Positions 48,387 to 62,313 of a DNA stretch of 64,000 nt are shown piece after piece (position 1 is the first letter of the stretch; each line of letters opens with the position of its first letter). The notes beneath the pieces are model-generated. The model saw only the letters and a list, made by a program, of their open reading frames with translations, did not search any database and was not told the DNA's origin. Source of the DNA: Batkoa obscura (Eukaryota > Entomophthoromycota > Entomophthoromycetes > Entomophthorales > Batkoaceae); contig JASVEC010000008.1 in assembly GCA_030770535.1 (NCBI GenBank), positions 62,001 to 126,000 on the forward strand, read 5' to 3'. Both the position numbers and the translations under genes were made by a program.

Positions 48387-49204
48387 AACATTGTAATACT
48401 TATACTTATTCAGATAAACTAATAATAAATAATTTAATTTAAAAATAAATATAAACATTTTAAATTACAAAATATCAATATTTTATATTTATATAACTCT
48501 AAATAAACTTTATCATTATAATAATAAAATGGTTTAATTTATTTTATTAAATGAACCAAATACTCTTTTAACAACTCATATCGAATTATAAGTTAATCAG
48601 TATAAGATTAATCCTAAAAGAAATTTATGTTCCTTGACTCCTTTCCATTAATTTATTATTAAGGTGACAGTAAACACTTAGAAGTTTGTCGCTATTTAAA
48701 AACAATTTATAAAACTAAAAATTCAACCAAATAGAGTTAAAGGACGTCAATTATATTTTTCAAAAATTAAAAAAATTTAATTATTTCTATATATGAAATA
48801 CCAATAAAAGTTTTAAAAATTAGAAATTATTTATTTAAAATTTCAATTTATTAATTTTGCCTTTTATTATGTAACTTTTATAAAATAACATGAAAGCAAA
48901 TATAGAAATTTTCCGAACAAGAAATAAAAAACAAGTTATAATTCACAATGAGGTGGAAGTAGTGGAAGATCTTATCAAACTAATATTTAAATTAAAATAA
49001 TAATCTTAATTTTTATGTACTTTTGGAGTCGTCTCAATCATTATACTATCTCTTAATTATTATAACATTAAACATTAAAAATTATTATAAAAATATATAC
49101 AATTCTTGATACTTGAGTAGCTTTGGGGTTAGATTAATTGATTTATTCAATTAATAATTGTAAAAATAAAAGTAAAAAATTATCATTTAACTTTATAAAA
49201 TTAA

Positions 49205-49251
49205 AAACAAGAACAAGAACAAGAACAAAAACAGAAACAAAAACAAAAACA
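49205..49251. repeat. (AACAAG)n / (AAACAA)n microsatellite
   Basis: Hexanucleotide tandem repeat outside any gene, the complement-type of the ATTCTT repeat found inside SMG1. Confidence 0.85.
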
Positions 49252-49913
49252 AATGTTTGTCAGGTTAATAGTAGTTATAGCTCCTTTTTTAATATAATTT
49301 CAAAGCTTATCTTTTCTTTTTAGAATCTATTACTCTTGGCAAATGAAAGAAACAAAATCATGTTATATAAATACATCTTGTGCTTTTAATGGTTCAATTA
49401 TCCTCAATATAAATTAAATAACATTAATCTGAAAATTAATAAATTTAACAACAGAAATGGACTATTATATTTATAATCAGGTATTTAAAACACTCAATCT
49501 CGGTTAAAGTTATTAAATTGGTTGTTTTAAAACGGTTGAATTTATCCTACGATTGATCTAGAAGTTATATAGCAGTTTATTTCTTTATTCCTCTTATAAT
49601 TCCAACCAATTATTATTCTCATATTAAAAAAGTGGCAATAAATTAAGCAAATAGATAAAAGTTTTATTGGCAAAATTTTAAAAAATTAGTATGAATTTAT
49701 TATTCTTGATTTCTAAGCGGTAAAACTATTAAAAATTTGAGGATAAGGTTTGGAATTTTAACAAAAAAGCAACTAAATAACATTACTAAATTTGGGATTG
49801 TAAGATAAATGACAAATTATAATAACAACTTTTTATTTTTTATAAAATTTCAATAAATAAAATAATAATGAACGGTTAGTAATAAATACAATTCCAATTT
49901 TGGGAATTAAAAG

Positions 49914-50390
49914 TTAGTAGTTAAGATGAAGTTTAAATTTAACAGCGTAATTAAGATATTTGACTAAAGAATCAAATTCAAATGGCTTTTGAATATGCCC
50001 ATTCATTCCAATGGTTTTGTAAAGCTTCAAGTCTTCTTCTTCAGAATTCGTTGTAACTGCAATGATAGGAATAAATCGATTCATGAAGTTAATACCACTA
50101 TTTCTAATAACCTTGGTACATTCGATTCCATTCATAATAGGCATATCGATATCCATAAAGATAATATCAAATTGCTGGGATTGAATTAACTTGACTGCCT
50201 TCAATCCATTATCGGCTACTGTTATGTTATCGATATAATAATATTTACTTAACATCTTTTGTAATAATTTTTGATAGATGATATTATCGTCAACGATTAA
50301 GATACTCAACCTTTCCATTTTTGAGATTTGGGATTCTACTTGATATTTTTTATTAAAGTTAAATAATGGCGCTAAACAACAGTCAATCAT
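49914..50390 (-). CDS. Single-receiver (CheY-like) response regulator 1, 158 aa
   Basis: A short N-terminal extension (~25 residues) precedes one REC domain: LSILIVDDNIIYQKLL (acidic Asp pair), IIFMDIDMPIMNGIEC (phospho-acceptor Asp), IIAVTTNS (switch Thr) and GHIQKPFEF (Lys). All catalytic residues are present, so phosphorylation by a hybrid histidine kinase/HPt relay is expected. There is no output domain. In fungi, receiver-only proteins are uncommon beside Ssk1, Skn7 and Rim15. About half the residues are shared with the protein at 52704-53159. An alternative start at MERLSIL (residue ~25) would remove the extension. Confidence 0.92.
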   Translation of the reverse strand: MIDCCLAPLFNFNKKYQVESQISKMERLSILIVDDNIIYQKLLQKMLSKYYYIDNITVADNGLKAVKLIQSQQFDIIFMDIDMPIMNGIECTKVIRNSGINFMNRFIPIIAVTTNSEEEDLKLYKTIGMNGHIQKPFEFDSLVKYLNYAVKFKLHLNY

Positions 50391-51210
50391 TATATTATAT
50401 ATTTTTTTAGATAAAATTATTTTTATAAAATCGTACTTTGCTTATTTATTTATACTTTTTATTATTATTATTCTAACAACCTTTTGTTGATTTCTAATTT
50501 CGGAACTCGGCATACTTGGCAATTTAAGGAATTGCTTCGGGTTTAAGTTTAATTATGGAAGATTATTTTGACTCTATTTTATAGTTATTAAATGATAAGC
50601 TAGATCATAACTTTTTGTAAAGAACATTAGTTTTTTATAAATAGAACTTATATAAAAATTTAATAATAAAACATAGTAACAGTAACCATTATCAATGATA
50701 TGAAATATTATATAACGATAAAGAAACATTGTAGTTTTTGATAAAATAGAATTCACAACTCGTGTTAAAATTTACTTTTCTTTTTTTACGCGTAATCTTT
50801 CTTCCTAATCTTATTTTGGTTTGAGTTTCTAATCTATTTAACTTACTCTAGGAGATTCCAAACAAAGTTTCCAAGAAATGAAACTTTAACTCACTATTGG
50901 CCAGCTTTGAAATCTAAACTACAGCTGTTGCAACTCTTTTGAGGCCTAATTAACTACTCATTTAAGAAAAAAAAAAATCTTAAAGTTTATTAAAATATAA
51001 GAATCAGGGTTTAAAAAATTGACTAATAAATAACTTAATTATAAAAGTCACTGATAAAAAGTCATAAAAAAATTTCAATAACTCTAAGCGGGAAAACTTT
51101 AAAAAATTTGGTTACCAAAATTACTCAAAAAGAGATTTATAAAATTTGCAATAATTGGTTCAAAAGCCTATTCATCTAATTTATTTTATAGTTAATTTGA
51201 TTACAGCTTA
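50391..51210. other. Spacer between the two receiver genes, left part
   Basis: It holds the promoter of the first receiver gene and the short recurring block 50922-50949 shared with 43035-43062. No gene is seen. Confidence 0.4.
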
Positions 51211-51317
51211 ATATAGGGATGTATTTTCTTGTTTAAGAATTTTACTAACAACCTTTCCGCTGAAATAGCGCTTAAAAAATAGAAAAAGTGACGAAATCAA
51301 AAAAAATACTCTCATGT
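51211..51317 (-). mobile_element. MITE family A copy 11
   Basis: Ends ATAGGGATGTATTTTC and ATACTCTCATGTA; core variant CTGAAATAGCGC. It lies between the two receiver genes. Confidence 0.85.
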
Positions 51318-51867
51318 AATATTTTTAACACAGATATTATTATTCCATTCTAGGGCCTACCTTTCTTATCATATATTTTACGAATTTTTGCTGCGCTCAG
51401 ATACTTTGTATTTAATTCGGAGTTCCGGGTAATTGAAGTTGAATTAGTAATTAGTACAGCCTTTATTTCTAATCTAAATTAAATGGATAAATCGAAATTA
51501 AACCATATATCAACGATTTGTAAAGCTCAAAAAGTAGGTGTTAACATAGTCATATAAAAGAGCTTATCCGTTGTTTTATAAAAAGAGTTTATTTCTTATT
51601 TTTTATTTTTTATTTTTTATTTTTTTGATATCAAAAAGAATATTTTTTAATATTAATAACATTCAAGCTTCAAAACAAATCGAATAGTGGTAAATAAATT
51701 TAATACTATATAAGTTATAATAAAATGAAAAATGACAGCGGTTATAAAAATAAAAATTTGAGATTATGGTATAAACAAAATATCAAACTATAACATGTGA
51801 ACTAAAAATAAGCTACAATACTCACTGTTCTAAAAACTTTATTGATTCTATCTTTAACCCTTTTTTA

Positions 51868-51966
51868 TGAACTACTATGAGCACACGAATCATTTTCCCA
51901 ATTACTAATAATTTTTCAATTCCTGTTAGTAATTGGGCAAGCGGTTTGCGTGTTCATAGTGGTTCA
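51868..51966. repeat. Long imperfect hairpin, 41-bp arms
   Basis: The arm 51868-51908 and the reverse complement of 51926-51966 agree at about 33 of 41 positions, with a 17-base loop. It is less A+T-rich than its surroundings. Most differences are transitions. The region 51318-52703 is otherwise gene-free. Confidence 0.75.
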
Positions 51967-52703
51967 CGTCTTCAGATCTATACTATAAAAAAAATAACGG
52001 GTTTAATTTAATAATAAAAAATTGAATTAAGAATAAATTGATAGCGAATAAATTATTAGACTGTTATTAATAATAGATGGCTGTTAGTAACCCTATTTAA
52101 TGAATTATTAAGCAAAACTGTTACTACTTTTATAAGTTTGTAATTTAAAGTATCAATGATATATTAACTTTTTATAGATGGTAAAGTTTCAAATACTAAC
52201 TATTAAGATGATGTCAAAGTAAAATACAATCAATACTATATCAAAAATAGATTAAGATTTCAGTAAATTTGGTGTGAGCTATTTTTAGTTCATTTATTTA
52301 TCAAAGTAAAGAATTAATATTAATTGTTATAAAAAGTTTATATAATAAGGTGTAAACTTTTGGTATTAAAGTAATAAAAAGATCGGACATTTAACTAAGA
52401 AAATGAAAACCAATAGTAAAGTATAAGATTATTAAAAGTTATCAGACAAACTCAAATGTGGGTGCTAATTAATTAAATCATTCATAGTTAAAATTTTCAA
52501 TATAGATTTTATAAAGGTTCATTACATGTCAAACAAAATTTTATTTTAATAAATGAGTCAACAAAATTAAAAGATAAAAATGTCCAACAGGACGAGGATG
52601 GGGACTATAGTATACAGATTCATTTATAAAAAAACACAGTCTTAAAATAAATGAATTTTCGGTTAAAAACCCGATAGATCAATTTAAATAAGACACAGTC
52701 TCA

Positions 52704-53159
52704 TTACGATTGAATTTGAGGCAAGACCAAGAACCTTTTAAAAGCAGCTGGATGAAAAGGTTTTTTAATACACCCATTCATCCCTGAGTCACAATAACTT
52801 AAAATATCCTTGTTTGTATAATTTGTAGATACTGCAATGATAAGCAATTCTTTATCAAAAAGGTTCCGTATAACTTTAGTGCATTCGATACCATTCATGA
52901 TCGGCATATCGATGTCCATAAAGACAAGATCAAATGATTGCCTTTGAAGTAATTGAAGTGCTTGGGCGCCATTCTCTACTGTGACGATATTAGTGATCGA
53001 ATAGTATTTTGTCAATGTCCTTTTCAATAGTTTTTGATAGATAATGTTATCATCCACAATTAAGATTTTTATTTTTTCCATTTTTTCGATTTCAAGTTCG
53101 TCTTCTTCACAATTAATTAATAGGCTATTGTCTGTAAATTGATTCATGGGACATGGCAT
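52704..53159 (-). CDS. Single-receiver (CheY-like) response regulator 2, 151 aa
   Basis: The REC domain follows a ~28-residue acidic extension. IKILIVDDNIIYQKLL, LVFMDIDMPIMNGIECTKVI, IIAVSTNY and GCIKKPFHP supply the acidic pair, phospho-acceptor Asp, Ser/Thr switch and Lys. The block around the phospho-Asp (FMDIDMPIMNGIECTKVIRN) is identical to the neighbour at 49914-50390, while helices 1 and 5 differ, so the pair is a diverged tandem duplication. No output domain or membrane segment. Probable role: phosphate sink or a response regulator acting by protein contact. Confidence 0.92.
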   Translation of the reverse strand: MPCPMNQFTDNSLLINCEEDELEIEKMEKIKILIVDDNIIYQKLLKRTLTKYYSITNIVTVENGAQALQLLQRQSFDLVFMDIDMPIMNGIECTKVIRNLFDKELLIIAVSTNYTNKDILSYCDSGMNGCIKKPFHPAAFKRFLVLPQIQS

Positions 53160-54065
53160 TAGGAGGTGTCAATAAGTAAAAGAAGAAAGTAAAGTCAAAG
53201 ATTTAGTTATCAAAACCAACTTTAATATACAAAAAAAATAAATTCAATTTTAATCGTTTTATAGAAATTGCTACTTTAATTAATTGGGTTTGACAGCTAC
53301 CCAGGTATTGTTGCCCCTTTTTATTCTTTCACCGTTTTTTTTAAAGAACCACTCATTTTTTTTTGTGATTTTTGATTTTTTTGTAAGTATAAAGCAAAGT
53401 AATCTTAGGGAAAAAATCAGTTAACTATGTGGTTAACTGGTTTATTTAATGTACTTGATTTTGTTCTAGAATATATATATATTTATTATTAGTACTTAAA
53501 ATGCTTTTTTTTACATAATAACATAAATTGTATAACTATTTTTAACTTTTTGTTTTACTGTTATCTAAACTGTTCTGTAAGTGATAAAGGCGGTGGTTTA
53601 AGCTATAAAAATAAATTATTAAAACATTAATACAGTAAATAAACATCGAGTATTGAATAAAATAAATGAAGACAGCCTATACATAACCAATTTTATATCA
53701 TTAGTTGAATATATGTTTTAAATAATTCCATTTGAAGTTAAATGTATAGGTTAATATGAAACTGCCTAGCCTTAATTAAATTTAGTTAAATTAAAAGTTT
53801 ATCCCTGATTTTACTTAGATTTTGTTTGTCAAGGGCTGAACTAAAATGTCAAGAAACTATATTATTTGTTCGAAGCCATTAATAGTATACCAGTGTCTAT
53901 TTACCATATCTATTAATATTATTTTAACTCTTATGATTATGTTATTAACTTTTTTATCTTACATTTTAATTAAATTAAGTTAATATTTACAGTATTAAAA
54001 TCTTAAAAAAATACTATACAGTTAAATAAAATATTTGTAATTTAATAATAAGAGATAATCTCTTC
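53160..54065. other. A+T-rich spacer
   Basis: Promoter of receiver 2 and the 3' flank of the GST gene. No supported gene or repeat. Confidence 0.4.
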
Positions 54066-54924
54066 TTAAGGATCTGCCTTTTTAGCGTACCCATCATAGA
54101 GGATTTGTATTGCCTCGAACCATTTTTTAATTGATTCATCTTTAGACTTAACGATAATATACTCAAATAGAAACTTGGAACTAATCTGAAGAGACTTGAT
54201 TGATCCAAACAACAAAAAATCTGAATAAGTAGCTAAAATAAAATCAATAAACTAATTTTTCAAATCAAATATCGAGCTTACCTTTTTCACCTTCTAAGAA
54301 CTTATACTTTGCTAAAGAGCCTCTAAACGGTGCCAACCACAAGTCGACGTTTGGTAAGAGTTTCTCCCTATCACCAGCAAACTCCTCCAAACTAACTTTA
54401 AACATACCCTCTCTTGAAGTTTTGAAATATTCCTTATCCTCTTTGTCTTCAAAGTTTTCATAAATATCCAAAATAATACATTTGAATGTATCCATGCTGA
54501 ATATATAGTTTTGTAAAAATTGGTTATAGTAATTGCCATTGGGAAATAGTAAAGGTTTATCCGGGTGTTCTTGTTCAAGATAGGCTGCTATAGTGCCGCT
54601 GTCGTAGACAATTTGGCCGTCATCACGTTTTAAAACTGGTACTCGGTTCCATGCTCCATTACTATGTTATAGGGGTTGATTTTATATTTATGAGCTGTAT
54701 TTATTTAAACTTACGTTAAATCTGATATCTCTTTAGATACGTTGCGAAGTTTCAAGTTAATAAGTTCAAACTCCAAATTCTATAAAAATAATAAATTAAT
54801 TTAATTAAAAATTGGCCAAACTGATTTTAATTACTTTATGCTTTAATGCCATTAATATTCGCCAAACAAATGGACTACCTACATCTCCTTTAGAATTGGA
54901 CTCTACTGAGTATAATTGATACAT
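54066..54924 (-). CDS. Glutathione S-transferase family protein (LigE/beta-etherase-like), 233 aa
   Basis: Four exons: 54924-54835, 54779-54715, 54661-54282 and 54232-54066, total 702 bases. The N-terminal thioredoxin-like half has SPFVWRILMALKHK, a cis-Pro segment NRVPVLKRDDG and VYDSGTIAAYLEQEHPDKPL (GSH-contacting Asp-Ser). The helical C-terminal half has SREGMFKVSLEEFAGDREKL and LAPFRGSLAKYKFLEG, then YSDFLLFGSIKSLQ. This arrangement is that of fungal GSTs related to bacterial beta-etherases, typically used in detoxification of aromatic or electrophilic compounds. Substrate is unknown. Splice sites are regular (GTAATT, GTAAGT, GTAAGC; TAG acceptors). A decayed copy lies 0.9 kb upstream on the same strand. 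Confidence 0.9.
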
Positions 54925-55159
54925 TTAAAAAATAAGCAAATTTTAAGCACCCTTTTTAAATAAATTGATGACATAAGCCCGCTACATAATTTTAACTGCA
55001 TTTATTCAAATTCCTTTTTATAAGCATGTTTTTTTGTTTTAAAATTTGCATAAGATAGTTTTAATAAAGCTGCTAAAAAGTTGACAAATTACTGAAACGA
55101 GAAAGATATTATTTTTTGAATATGCAACAATGCATACATTTTGGTTTATCTAATAAATT

Positions 55160-55470
55160 TAAGATTTAGGGAGAGCAGAAAGAGAAATTACGAGTTGGAT
55201 GGCCTGTATGAGATATGCGGAACCTTTATGATATCAATTATGGGGCCCTAATCCAACATACTAAAGTACCCTCATTGTTTAGGAGTGATTTGAGTCCTAC
55301 GGCAGATGATAATAAGCTTTTACGATAAATATTCTTTCCATATTTGAAGAAAGACTGTAATCAGAGGAAGAAGTTGAAGAAATCCATAAAGTAGGTTGTT
55401 GAAAGCTCAGTGAGTGATCCAAGTAGCTCAGGTGATAGCATGGGTTCTCGTAGATCAGCTAGTTAAGTGA
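55160..55470 (+). other. Decayed coding-like fragment
   Basis: Text such as REITSWMACMRYAEPL resembles the last helix of a PH domain, and a Ser-rich tail (SSVSDPSSSGDSMGSRRSAS) ends at a stop near 55467. Frames change repeatedly. It lies between the GST gene and its pseudogene. The rest of 54925-55850 shows nothing. Confidence 0.35.
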
Positions 55471-55849
55471 TTAAACGGTTTATTCAATGCATTTAATTCG
55501 TTCTGAGGTTTTATTCTTTACTTGTTATTATTTTAGGTATCCTTTTTTAAATAAATTAAAACTCAATAAAATAACTACTCTTTTTTCCCTCAGCTTTTTG
55601 ATTATTAGTTGGGTTGAAGTAAGTTATTAATGAATTCTACAATGTATTGTCATTTATTAGTACCAAATTTGTATCTATTTATTTTATAGCTTAATATTTT
55701 TTAATCTTTATAATGCTATTATTGACTTGTTGCATTCTATGTAATAGTTATATTTAATTTTACATCATTTAAAATTTATAGAAAAAATAATTTGAATCAA
55801 TTAAAAATACTTAATAGCCAAAAAGATTGCAATTCAATAATAACAATCA

Positions 55850-56658
55850 ATGGCATCCTGGAGATTCTGTCTTCTTATTATAGCCATTATAGGGCATTTA
55901 GATTGCTTCAAACCGTTCTTTAATTAAGTCATCTTTGAGCTTAATAACCAGATTCTCAAACATAAACTTAGAGCTCATGTGAATAGACTTAATCAACTCA
56001 AGCAAAACAAATTCGAAAAAGTAGCTAAAATAAAACTCGATAAACTATTGATTAAACAAAAATACCAGCTTACCATCCTCACCTTCCAAAAGCTTATACT
56101 TTACCAATGAAGCCCTAAATGGGGCCAACCATAGACCAACGTTTGTTTAATGATTCTCCTTATCATTCAACAAACTTATTCAAAGTAATTTTGAACTTGC
56201 TTTCAGTTGTAGTTTTAAAATATTCTCTTTATTCATCGTATTCGTAGTTATTATAAAGATCCGACATAATGCATCTGAATTTGTTTATGCTAATCATTTA
56301 GTTTTGTAAAAATTCATTATAGTAATTGTCATTAGGGGATAGTGAGGGTTTGTTTGGATGTCCTTGCTCAATGCAAGTTGCTATTGTGCCACTATTTTAG
56401 ATAATTTGGCTATCAGAGTGATTTTTTACTGATAAAATCAGAACCTGGTTGAACTTATGTTGACTCTGATATTTCTTTGGATACGTTGCAAAGTTAAGTT
56501 GATAGGCTCAAGCTCCAAATTCTAATGAAAATAAAATAGATAAAACAATAATAATAATCTTTGATTACTTTATACTTTAATGCCATCGAAGTTCGCCATA
56601 CGTAAGGGTTGACTGTCTTTCTTCCGGAAGTGTACTCAATAGAGTATAGTTTACACAT
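55850..56658 (-). pseudogene. Decayed tandem copy of the GST gene
   Basis: All four exons and introns of the GST gene at 54066-54924 are recognisable in order: MCKLYSIEYTSGRKTVNPYV at the start (56658), the LWLAPFRGSL-equivalent block near 56110-56160, and a KFMFEN block near 55955. The copy carries a frame change in exon 2, several in-frame stops in exon 3 and another in exon 4. It is therefore a non-processed (intron-containing) host pseudogene from a local duplication. Confidence 0.85.
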
Positions 56659-56971
56659 TTAAGAAAATAAAGTAAAGCAATATAAACACTTTTTTTTAAA
56701 TTGATGAGATAGTAACCTTAAATATTTCTAACTATATTTATTAAGTTTTACTTTTTATACCTAATTTTTTGAATCTTGTTGCACTAAAGTAGACAAAAGC
56801 TGAAATGAAAAATACAATATCGTACAGAACAATTAGAGTTAATAACAAAATAATAGGGCAAAACATAATGACGCAGAGAATCAAAACATAAACAATATAA
56901 AGCGAAAATAAGATCTAAATTTTTATTTCCTAGCCTCAACAGTAGTCTATTTCACTACCCAAAAAAACAAT
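56659..56971. other. A+T-rich spacer
   Basis: Between the GST pseudogene and the BolA3 stop. No gene is seen. Confidence 0.4.
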
Positions 56972-57320
56972 TTAGCTAGAAGTTTTAAGTTGCAACCCAT
57001 GCATATCCTTAATGTCCTCTTTTAAAACCTCATTAACCAAACGATGTTGTTGAACTAAACTTTTTCCTTTAAATGCATCAGATTCAAGTTGGATAGAATA
57101 CATTGAGCCACAACCACCTTTATAAAGAAATGGGTCAAAAAAATGAATGAGATTAAAGTGTTGACTTACCCGATATATCCTTGACTTCAATCTTTTTGGG
57201 TGTGAATTTTTCACTTAGTTTTTCAAATATTATGCGTTCGCCCTCAGTTAAGTTGTTAGTACTGTAAAACCTAGTATGGAGTTTTGGTGCTCTAGCTAAA
57301 TGGCGAATAGTCTTAAACAT
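56972..57320 (-). CDS. bol3: Mitochondrial BolA-like protein (BOLA3/Bol3), 98 aa
   Basis: Two exons, 57320-57170 and 57117-56972, total 297 bases. The N-terminus MFKTIRHLARAPKLHTRFYS is Arg-rich, a likely mitochondrial targeting peptide. The domain reads EGERIIFEKLSEKFTPKKI, VKDISGGCGSMYSIQLES, VQQHRLVNEVLKEDIKDMHG and ends LKTSS. The GGCG cysteine and the H in the QQHRLVN helix are the Fe-S ligand candidates conserved in BOLA3. It works with glutaredoxin 5 and NFU1 to load [4Fe-4S] clusters onto lipoate synthase and succinate dehydrogenase. The intron has an AAG acceptor (57120-57118). Confidence 0.95.
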
Positions 57321-57568
57321 TGTTTATATTGCTAAAAAAGATAAATATCAAAAAATTAATTAAATTTTAAAGCTAAACTTTAGTTCTTTTTGATTGGCTC
57401 AAATTTAAATTGCTATTTTTTATAATAATTTGAAAATAAATGAGGATAAAAAAGATCATATATTAAAACATTAATATAAATGAAAGATAATTTAATTATT
57501 TTTTAGTAGAATCGAATCCGGAGAATCTAAACAACATTTAATTTTAAAGCTATGTCATGAAATTTAAT

Positions 57569-58366
57569 TTACCCCATAATTTTAGCCATATCATCTGGAA
57601 GTGAAGCATCTATAGCCTTCACCTCTTTCTTCTTTTTAGTCAGCTCTTTTTTCTTTTTCTTTCTAAGCTCTTTCTGTTCCTCTTCTTTCTTCATTGCTTC
57701 CTTAACACTTTCGTCAAAATCTATTAACTTTAGCAATTAATTAGTAAATATAACATTTGCAATACCGTATTGACGAGGTGCATCCCTTTTTTGTTTAAGC
57801 AGTAGTAGCTTTGCACGTACTTGCTCCAAAGTGCTTCTTTCAACTCTTAATGAGATACCAATCTCACTTAAATCTAACATCAAAATTTACTAAACAATTA
57901 TTAAATAATAAAAATAGTTACGTTTCTTGCCGTTAATATGGTCTAACCAAGACAAATTATCCTTTAAAGTAACATCGCAATGCTCACAATAAAAACCTGG
58001 CTGTTTATTACCAAAACCTTGTACCACTTGCGTTTTTCCAACACTGGCATCTAAATTAAGCTTAGTTGATCTTGCTCTTAATAGTTCTTTTTGTGGTGCA
58101 GGTTTGTCGTCATCTTCCGAATCCGATTTCAAATAGGATAAACCTAGTTTGCTCAAAAATTAATTAGTTCTCTTAATAACAAAAGGTTTGTCCTTGCCTT
58201 TCTTTTCACGCTCTTTATTGATCTCATCTCGCTTTTTCTTTTGGGCTATTTTACGTTTTCTACGCTCATACTCATCTTGATTTAAACCTCTCAAGCTTAT
58301 CTCTTCATTCTATCATTTAATTTTTTAATCTTATTGTTGATTGTTTTTATTATTTACTTCAGACAT
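57569..58366 (-). CDS. snu23: U4/U6.U5 tri-snRNP protein Snu23 (ZMAT2)
   Basis: Five exons: 58366-58358, 58309-58198, 58143-57922, 57873-57766 and 57720-57569, total 603 bases, 200 residues, against 199 for human ZMAT2. Key segments: DEYERRKRKIAQKKKRDE, REKK, KELLRARS, the U1-like zinc finger FYCEHCDVTLKDNLSWLDH with INGKKH, and LRVERSTLEQVRAKL; the end is Lys/Glu-rich. CxxC...H..H ligands are complete. Snu23 is part of the pre-catalytic B complex of the spliceosome. The second intron cannot be GT-AG without breaking the conserved EREKK unless a GTGAAA donor nine bases upstream is used; a GC-AG intron (AAG|GCAAGG, branch ACTAAT, TAG) fits best. It lies head-to-head with Cdc5. Confidence 0.9.
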
Positions 58367-58542
58367 CTTTAATAAAAAAGTAAATTACAAAATTTGCTTT
58401 ATGATCAATTTTAGCTGCACTTTTTGCTTAGATATACTTTTAGTGCTTCAGATTCACAAACAAAATATTACTCACTTTTGAACAAGTTCAAGTTTGACAT
58501 CCTTTAGACAAAAAGTACAATTTTTACTGTAAATTAAGTAAG
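58367..58542. promoter_or_regulatory. 176-bp divergent promoter, Snu23 / Cdc5
   Basis: The two start codons face away from each other with 176 bases between. Both products are spliceosome proteins. No TATA box is clear; the sequence is less A+T-rich in its middle (58420-58500). Confidence 0.65.
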
Positions 58543-61421
<2,879 letters not shown>

Positions 61422-61636
61422 GTTTTAATGAGGGATTAGGAATGAGATTAATTTTTTATAAATAAAATTACATTGTCATATTCAATTATCAACTAATTGA
61501 ATTTTTATTCCATAAAGTTAGGCAAGGTAGTGATAAATATTAGTAAGGAAGAACAGTATCAACCTAGTCTTATGATTTTTTGTATTCATTAATTTTTATC
61601 ACTATTTTCCAATTCTATAATTTGCATATTTTTCTA
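61422..61636. other. Cdc5 3' flank
   Basis: A+T-rich 3' region with no gene. Confidence 0.4.
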
Positions 61637-61744
61637 TACATGGGGGTGTATTTTTGTGTTTAAGAATTTTACTACCAATTTTTCCGCTCAAATAGCGCTT
61701 AAAAGATAGAAAAAGTGATGAAGCCAAAAAAACACCACCATGTA
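61637..61744 (-). mobile_element. MITE family A copy 12
   Basis: Ends ACATGGGGGTGT and ACACCACCATGT. Here the outermost pair is C/G rather than T/A, so the inverted repeat extends beyond the TATGGGG core. It is followed within 25 bases by repeat B. Confidence 0.9.
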
Positions 61745-61767
61745 GTTGTTAAAAATTAAGTAAATAT

Positions 61768-62030
61768 GGGTCAATTTAAAAGCTTGGTTCAATTTTTGTT
61801 CAATCTAGATTTTAGCAAAATTGCGTATTAAGCACTAAATGCTACAAAAATATTTGCTCTTTTGTTTAATTTCGAAATTACTCATAGGAACATTTTTTAT
61901 CCAGTATTTATTTAAAAAATTCCAAAAATTTATGCTATATAGAAAATGGACAAAAAAATGGATTGGAAAATTTTATTTTAGTTCCAACTGTTTTCAAACT
62001 AATAAAAATAGGCTATTTTTTCATTCACTT
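61768..62030. repeat. Dispersed repeat family B, copy 3
   Basis: The most compact copy: TTTAAAAGCTTGGTTCAA, TTTAGCAAAATTGCGTAT, TTAAGCACTAAATGCTAC, CCAGTATTTATTTAA, TATAGAAAATGGACAAAAAA, in that order. It serves as the empty-site reference for the TTAA insertion at 43470. The stretch 62031-62313 shows no gene. Confidence 0.7.
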
Positions 62031-62313
62031 GAAATTTAAATCTTATTTAACGCTAAGTACAATTTTACAAAATTTAGTTTCTTTAAATAAAAATCTGCAG
62101 GGAGCTTAATTAGCTCGTGTAATTTAATATTACAACTTTAAAGAGTTGCGATCACACCCCAACTTTCAAAATTTAACTAATGGAGTTTCAAATAAAAACA
62201 ACCAAAACTAACAAATTTAAAATCCAATGTTTATTACAGTAGCTAAGCTTAGCAAATAATTGCAACTTTATTTTTTCAAAGTCAAAACGAATTAAGATCG
62301 AACTTTAATAGAA

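Larger units (their letters stand above)
47459..49913. other. Extremely A+T-rich, gene-free region
   Basis: The longest gene-free stretch in the window, almost entirely A and T between 47500 and 48600. It contains a truncated MITE A end (48349-48386) and an (AACAAG)n-like microsatellite (49205-49251). I see no gene. It could be a replication- or matrix-related region, but nothing specific supports that. Confidence 0.5.

Noticed and set aside
47459-49130. Centromere or replication origin
   Set aside because: Extreme A+T content alone is not evidence; no repeated or conserved element supports it.
49138-49323. 61-codon frame with Arg-Thr/Lys-Thr repeats
   Set aside because: Produced by the hexanucleotide microsatellite and starts at a non-ATG codon.
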